Part shown: piece by piece, positions 43,341 to 47,244 of the stretch | Layout of the letters: every line of letters begins with the position of its first letter | How positions within the stretch are numbered: position 1 is the stretch's first letter | Assembly: GCA_016872815.1 (NCBI GenBank) | Contig: VGYY01000003.1 | Coordinates: forward strand, 1 to 47,244 | DNA: 47,244 nt | Source of the DNA: Planctomycetota bacterium | GTDB taxonomy: Bacteria > Planctomycetota > B15-G4 > SIAN01 | Direction: 5' to 3' | Notes under the pieces: generated by a model | The model's input: only the letters and a program-made list of their open reading frames with translations | Told to the model about the DNA's origin: nothing | Databases searched by the model: none | Position numbers and translations under genes: made by a program

Positions 43341-45195
43341 GGCAATCACGGCATTCGACTCCGAGCGGGACGTAGTGGATCCGTTCACGGCCGTCCGGCA
43401 GTCGCGTCCGCGGGTGGCAGGCCGCACAGGCGAGGCGGGCGTGGACGCCGTCGAGCGCGAAGCGCGCGTCGCGCGCATGGTCGAAGGTCACGGGCAGCCA
43501 GCGCTCGGCCGAGCGGTGGCACGTGTTGCAGTCGTTGCCGTGCCGGGTGAGCTGGCCGTCGTGGGGATCGGCGTGGCACGACTTGCAGGTCTGCGGGGTC
43601 GCGGCGAATCGCCGCACTCCGTTCGCATCGGGCAGGTGGCAGCGGTTGCAGGCCACGGCGAGGTGCGCGCCCTCGAGCGGAGGCCGGTGGCGCATCGCGG
43701 TGAGCCGCGACGGGGCGAAGCGCTCCTCCGTGTGGCAGGCGGCGCAGCCTTCCGGCCTGGGAGCGAACTGCCCCGCATGCGGATCGGCGTGGCAGCCGGC
43801 GCAGTCGCTGGGCGTGCCGACCCACCGCACCGGCGCTCCGGCGCCCGGTGCACGGTGGCAGTCGCTGCACCGCGCGCGCGCGTGGGCGCCGGCGAGCGGC
43901 GGATGCCGCGCCGCGAAGTCGTAGCGCGATGGCCGGAAGCAACCGGTGTCGTGGCAGGAGCTGCAGGACGGGTCGGTGGCGCGGAACTGCCCGCCGTGCG
44001 GATCGCCGTGGCAGTCGGCGCAGGCGGTGGGCGTGCCGACGAAACGGACGGCGGTCGCCGCGCCGGCCACGGCGCCGCCCGCCGCATCCGCGCGGCGATG
44101 GCAACCGCTGCAGGCGACGGCGACGTGCGCGCCGGTCAGCGGCGGGACGTGGTTCGCCGGGTCGATGCGCGAGGCGGAGAAGCTCGCGTCGTGGCAGGCG
44201 GCGCAATCGGCTTCGCGCGCCCCGAACTGGCCGCCGTGCGGCGAGCGATGGCAGGCGCTGCAGTCGCCGGCGGCGCGACCGGGAAAGCGGGCGTCGAAGG
44301 CGGCGGGCCGATCGGTGCCGGCGTGACAGCTCGCGCAGGCGAGGTCGGCATGCGGTGCGGTCAGCGGAAAGCCGGTCGCGGCGTGCGCGGCGGCGCCGAA
44401 ACGCGGCGCGGCGGCGTTCCAGTCGGCATCGATCGCGAAGTGGCAGTCGTCGCAGCGACCCGGCAGCGATGCTCGGTGCGGCGAAGCGTGGCAGTCGGCG
44501 CAGCGAGTCCCCCGCACCGAGGCGAAGTCGAGCTCGGCGCCGCGCGGGTGGCAGTCGCTGCAACCGGCTTCCGCGTGCGGCCCGAGCAGCGGGAAGCGGC
44601 GCGAGTGCTCGAAGCGGGCGGCCGGGATGAAGGCCTCCTGCGCGTGGCACGCGGCGCAGTCGTCGCTCATGGCGCTGCCGTGCGGGTCGGCATGGCAGGT
44701 GGCGCACTCCTGTGCCAGCCCGAGGAAGGAGGTCGCCGCGCGTTGCTCGTGGCAATCCGCGCAATCGAGGGCGGCGTGTGCGCCGGCCAGGGCGAAGGCG
44801 ACGTGCCGGTGGGCGGAGGCGAAGTCGGGCGGTGTCCCGCCCCAGGAGAGGACGTTCACCAGCGGGAAGTCGGCGCCCCAATGCTCGCCGTGGCAGCGGT
44901 CGCAGTCGCGCACGCCTTCGGCGAGGCGCGCGCCGTGCCAGCCGGTCGCGCTCCTGAGCTGCGCCGCGATCTCGACGTGGCAACCGCCGCAGCCGTCCGC
45001 GAGGCCGGTGGCGGTGTGGCAGCGTTCGCAGCCGGCGAGGCCTTCGAGCTCCGGCAGTCGCGCATGCGCCGCGGCCAGCGGTCCGGGGCTCGGCGATTCG
45101 CGGGCCAGCTCGACCGAGAGGCCGAGCACGGCCAATGCCAGCAGCGCAGCCACCGCGGTGTGAGGCCTCAAGGCAGCAACTCGCGCAGCGACCAT
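43327..45195 (-). CDS. Giant c-type cytochrome with 23 CxxCH haem sites
   Basis: ATG 45195 gives a 622-residue protein; TTG 45171, which overlaps the upstream stop (TTGA), is an alternative start and still leaves the hydrophobic N-terminus (T-A-V-A-A-L-L-A-L-A-V-L-G-L-S-V). 23 CxxCH motifs are counted. From about residue 120 they are arranged in a repeated module: G-A-H-(A/V)...C-x-x-C-H, then G-T-P...C-A-x-C-H-x-D-P-H-x-G-Q-F, then ...C-x-x-C-H-x-x-x-x-F-x-P-S-R, so the protein probably grew by duplication. Extra His residues between motifs supply the distal ligands for bis-His c-haems. A haem roughly every 27 residues implies a molecular wire that could span most of the periplasm. It overlaps both neighbouring genes by 14-28 nt, so it is tightly coupled to the b-type cytochrome and the 13-haem protein. 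Confidence 0.92.
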   Translation of the reverse strand: MVAARVAALRPHTAVAALLALAVLGLSVELARESPSPGPLAAAHARLPELEGLAGCERCHTATGLADGCGGCHVEIAAQLRSATGWHGARLAEGVRDCDRCHGEHWGADFPLVNVLSWGGTPPDFASAHRHVAFALAGAHAALDCADCHEQRAATSFLGLAQECATCHADPHGSAMSDDCAACHAQEAFIPAARFEHSRRFPLLGPHAEAGCSDCHPRGAELDFASVRGTRCADCHASPHRASLPGRCDDCHFAIDADWNAAAPRFGAAAHAATGFPLTAPHADLACASCHAGTDRPAAFDARFPGRAAGDCSACHRSPHGGQFGAREADCAACHDASFSASRIDPANHVPPLTGAHVAVACSGCHRRADAAGGAVAGAATAVRFVGTPTACADCHGDPHGGQFRATDPSCSSCHDTGCFRPSRYDFAARHPPLAGAHARARCSDCHRAPGAGAPVRWVGTPSDCAGCHADPHAGQFAPRPEGCAACHTEERFAPSRLTAMRHRPPLEGAHLAVACNRCHLPDANGVRRFAATPQTCKSCHADPHDGQLTRHGNDCNTCHRSAERWLPVTFDHARDARFALDGVHARLACAACHPRTRLPDGRERIHYVPLGVECRDCHAGR

Positions 45196-46064
45196 TCGCG
45201 GAAGCGCAGCTCACCCCAGCGGATCGCCAGCGCGACATGGCAGAGCGCGGTGCCGACCATCACCAGCGCCAGCCAGCGATGGAGGAAACGCCAGGAGGCC
45301 ATCAGCGCGGTCAGGTCGTTGAGGCGCTCGAGGCGGTCGGCCTCGCGCAGGATCGCGGCGAGCTGCGGCAGGACGCGCGAGCGCGTGGCGGCGTCGGGCT
45401 CGGCCTGCTCGAAGCGCGCGCGCCAGGCGCGGGCGGTCGCGCGCGATGCGGCGTCGCCCAGCAGGACGCCGCGAAGCGCCCGCAGCTTCGAGCCGGTCGT
45501 GACCGGGGTTGCGGCCGGCCGTTCGAGCGGCGGGAGGCCGAGCTCGGCGAGGCGCGCGCGCAGGGTCTCGAAGCGTGCGTGCGCCTCGTCCAGCGACAGC
45601 GCGTGCCCCTCGCGCGTCCGCGGGATCTGGGCGAGGACGTAGCGGCCGATCAAGCCGGTCACGAGGACGATGCCGAGGGCGGCGCTGGCCATGGTGGCCG
45701 ACGCGCTGCGGAAATCGCCCGCGGAATGGAGCGCGACGCAGCCGCCGGCGAGAAGACCCGAGACGACGTGGAGGTCGAGCCAGCTGCGGATCGAGCCGGC
45801 CCAGCTGGCGGCGAGGAGCCGACGGCGAACGAGGTAGAGCAGGTTCAGGAGGATCAGCGCGACGGCGATGACCCCCAGCGCAAGCCCGAGGGGGCCGCTG
45901 GAGCGCAGTCGTTCATGGCGCGAATCGAGCGCCTGGACCGCGAGCGGGGCCTGGTAGTAGCTGCACTCCCGCCATGCAAGGAGTGCCAGCGCGAGCAAAC
46001 CTGACGTGAGCAGGATCGACGCCACGAGCGGCGTGCGGCGCGGTCGTTCGGGCGATGGCGGCAT
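45168..46064 (-). CDS. Di-haem b-type membrane cytochrome
   Basis: Start at ATG 46064, the first start followed closely by a membrane helix (L-V-A-S-I-L-L-T-S-G-L-L-A-L-A-L-L-A-W). 298 residues, about five helices. Two helices carry His pairs 14 apart: His99/His113 in L-H-V-V-S-G-L-L-A-G-G-C-V-A-L-H and His262/His276 in L-H-R-W-L-A-L-V-M-V-G-T-A-L-C-H. Two His-x13-His helices are the haem-binding pattern of di-haem b-type cytochromes of the ferric-reductase/NOX and related membrane families. A polar Arg/Glu-rich loop of about 100 residues separates them. It is first in the cluster, so it probably takes electrons from the quinone pool (or another membrane donor) and hands them to the periplasmic cytochromes. 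No flavin or NAD domain is attached. Confidence 0.8.
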   Translation of the reverse strand: MPPSPERPRRTPLVASILLTSGLLALALLAWRECSYYQAPLAVQALDSRHERLRSSGPLGLALGVIAVALILLNLLYLVRRRLLAASWAGSIRSWLDLHVVSGLLAGGCVALHSAGDFRSASATMASAALGIVLVTGLIGRYVLAQIPRTREGHALSLDEAHARFETLRARLAELGLPPLERPAATPVTTGSKLRALRGVLLGDAASRATARAWRARFEQAEPDAATRSRVLPQLAAILREADRLERLNDLTALMASWRFLHRWLALVMVGTALCHVALAIRWGELRFREWSLRELLP

Positions 46065-46277
46065 GCCGTTCACGGGCGGAGAAGCCCTCGGGCCCAAGAT
46101 ACGGACACGACGGTCCGGGGGAAGCGGACGCATCGCTCCCTGGTCGCGCCCGCTGGTCACGAAGCGCGCGGCGAGCCTCTTCGCAGCCCGCGTACCAAGT
46201 CGTTCCCGTGAGCGGGCGCTCTTTCCCGCAGCTGGTCCGTGCCGGTTCGCGCCGCCCGAATCAGCGGCGCGGCAGGA

Positions 46278-47244
46278 TCATCGTGGTCGCAGGCGGGCGT
46301 GGCGGATCTGGACCGAGCCGGGCGCGTCGGCGGGGAGCTCGAAGCCGATGCCGCCGGCTGCCGGGCCGTCGCGGTCCTCGTTGTCGACGGTGATCGAGCC
46401 GTTGAGGCGCACGGTGATCCGGTCGCCGCGTGCCTCGATCAGGAAGTGGTTCCAGCCGGTGCGCTCGGGCAGCGGCCACCAGATCTCCTGGCGCGGCTGG
46501 ACGATCACGCCGCGGCCGCCGAGGTCGCGCAGCCGACCCCACGCGCTGCGGCCGCCGTCGACGGCATAGCCGCGCGTCCCCTGCCCCTGCGCACCCGCAT
46601 CGCTCCGGAACCAGCAGGAGTAGAGCTGCTCCTTGTCGCCGAGGCGCGCCTCGAACTCGAAGGCGAAGTCGGCCGGAGCGCTGATCACGGCGGCGCCGCC
46701 CGCGGTCGCCGGGAGCGCCTGCCACGCCGCCGCCTTCGCCGGCTCGACGATCTTCGGCGCCAAGAGCCAAGCGGTGAGGTCGGCGATCTGCTCGTAGCTC
46801 AGCGCGTCGAGCAGCCCCTCCGGCATCACCGACTTGGTGGCCGGCCGGCGCCGCTCGATCTGCTCCGCCTTGAGGTCGACCTGCTCGCCGCGCAGGTCGA
46901 CGAGCAGCACGTGGCGCTCGTCCGCGACCAGCGGCATGCCGGAGACGATGTCGCCGTTCTTCAGGATCACGTTCAGGCCGCGGTACTGGTCGGAGATCGT
47001 GCGCGACGGCGCGAGGATCGACTCGAGCAGGTCGCGCGGCCCGAAGCGCGCGCCGATCGTGGTGAGGTCGGGTCCGACCGCCTTGCCCCACGACCCGCGC
47101 AGGTGGCACTTCGAGCAGAGCTCCTGGAACAGGAGTCCGCCGTCGGGCAGCGAGCGGTGCGGCGCGTCCAGCGTCCGCTCGACGAAGGTCAGCACCCGGT
47201 CGAACTCGCGCGGCTCTGCCGCCGCCGCCGGCGCCGCGGCCGCC
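46278..47244 (-). CDS. PVC-type c-haem protein with DUF1080-like C-domain (partial, 5' end off the window)
   Basis: The frame is open to the right edge (residues A-A-A-A-P-A-A-A-A-E-P-R-E-F), so the N-terminus is missing; what appears to be a GTG start at 47195 is internal. The visible part has a C-S-K-C-H haem-binding site inside the PVC-type domain (G-G-L-L-F-Q-E-L-C-S-K-C-H, then G-P-D-L-T-T-I-G-A-R-F, L-L-E-S-I-L-A-P-S-R, I-V-S-G-M, S-V-M-P-E-G-L). After a short linker comes a beta-sandwich of the DUF1080 (3-keto-disaccharide hydrolase) type: D-F-A-F-E-F-E-A-R-L, W-F-R-S-D-A, G-R-S-A-W-G-R-L, G-W-N-H-F-L-I-E-A-R-G-D-R-I-T-V-R-L-N-G. Such haem-plus-carbohydrate-domain proteins are typical of Planctomycetota and Verrucomicrobiota and are often the C-terminal part of much longer secreted dehydrogenases. 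The 213 bp to the b-cytochrome gene (46065-46277) hold no gene. Confidence 0.85.
   Translation of the reverse strand, partial: AAAAPAAAAEPREFDRVLTFVERTLDAPHRSLPDGGLLFQELCSKCHLRGSWGKAVGPDLTTIGARFGPRDLLESILAPSRTISDQYRGLNVILKNGDIVSGMPLVADERHVLLVDLRGEQVDLKAEQIERRRPATKSVMPEGLLDALSYEQIADLTAWLLAPKIVEPAKAAAWQALPATAGGAAVISAPADFAFEFEARLGDKEQLYSCWFRSDAGAQGQGTRGYAVDGGRSAWGRLRDLGGRGVIVQPRQEIWWPLPERTGWNHFLIEARGDRITVRLNGSITVDNEDRDGPAAGGIGFELPADAPGSVQIRHARLRPR

Overview
The window is a very GC-rich, gene-dense bacterial stretch. It reads like a Planctomycetota-type genome: many secreted proteins and lipoproteins, a C-terminal PVC-type c-heme domain joined to a DUF1080-like domain, three giant FG-GAP/VCBS calcium-loop proteins, a lipoprotein acetyl-xylan-esterase-like hydrolase, a DUF4038 glycosidase and several multiheme cytochromes. 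No rRNA, tRNA, CRISPR array or replication origin was seen.

Layout. 1-9304: a minus-strand HlyD-like adaptor overlapping the start of another exported protein; divergently, a translationally coupled trio (PDZ lipoprotein plus two FG-GAP proteins); a LanC-like cyclase remnant; a secreted helical protein; a lipoprotein esterase. 9305-24400: a mosaic of intact exported genes (C39-like Tat protein, tandem di-heme oxidoreductase, agmatine-deiminase-like protein, Cys-rich secreted protein, Asp-box lipoprotein) mixed with broken genes: a carboxypeptidase-regulatory-like repeat protein, an HTTM-like fragment, a truncated haemoglobin with an internal deletion, an IS630 transposase with a stop codon, a DUF4338/IS4 transposase relic and a YceI gene with a deletion and frameshift. 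In this region lies a thioredoxin-like gene (21288-22304) whose only in-frame stop is a TGA followed by a perfect hairpin of bacterial SECIS geometry, so it is probably a selenoprotein. 24547-37100: mostly intact housekeeping or exported genes (helical secreted protein, circularly permuted ATP-grasp, ABM-like monooxygenase, YheT hydrolase, OPT transporter, DUF4038 glycosidase, HtrA-like protease, FG-GAP protein, DUF3352-like protein).

39028-46064 is the most coherent system: five minus-strand genes, all overlapping or 12 bp apart. In transcription order they encode a di-haem b-type membrane cytochrome (two His-x13-His helices), a 23-CxxCH cytochrome, a 13-CxxCH cytochrome, an outer-membrane beta-barrel ending in Phe, and a membrane-anchored ferredoxin/FAD/NAD(P) oxidoreductase. 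The simplest reading is an electron conduit from the quinone pool (or NAD(P)H) through periplasmic haem wires to the outer membrane, i.e. a candidate porin-cytochrome system for extracellular electron transfer. The order and composition are seen directly; the function is inference. The window ends in a partial PVC-type c-haem protein.

Start sites were chosen from ribosome-binding sites, signal peptides and stop/start overlaps, so several differ from the longest reading frame.
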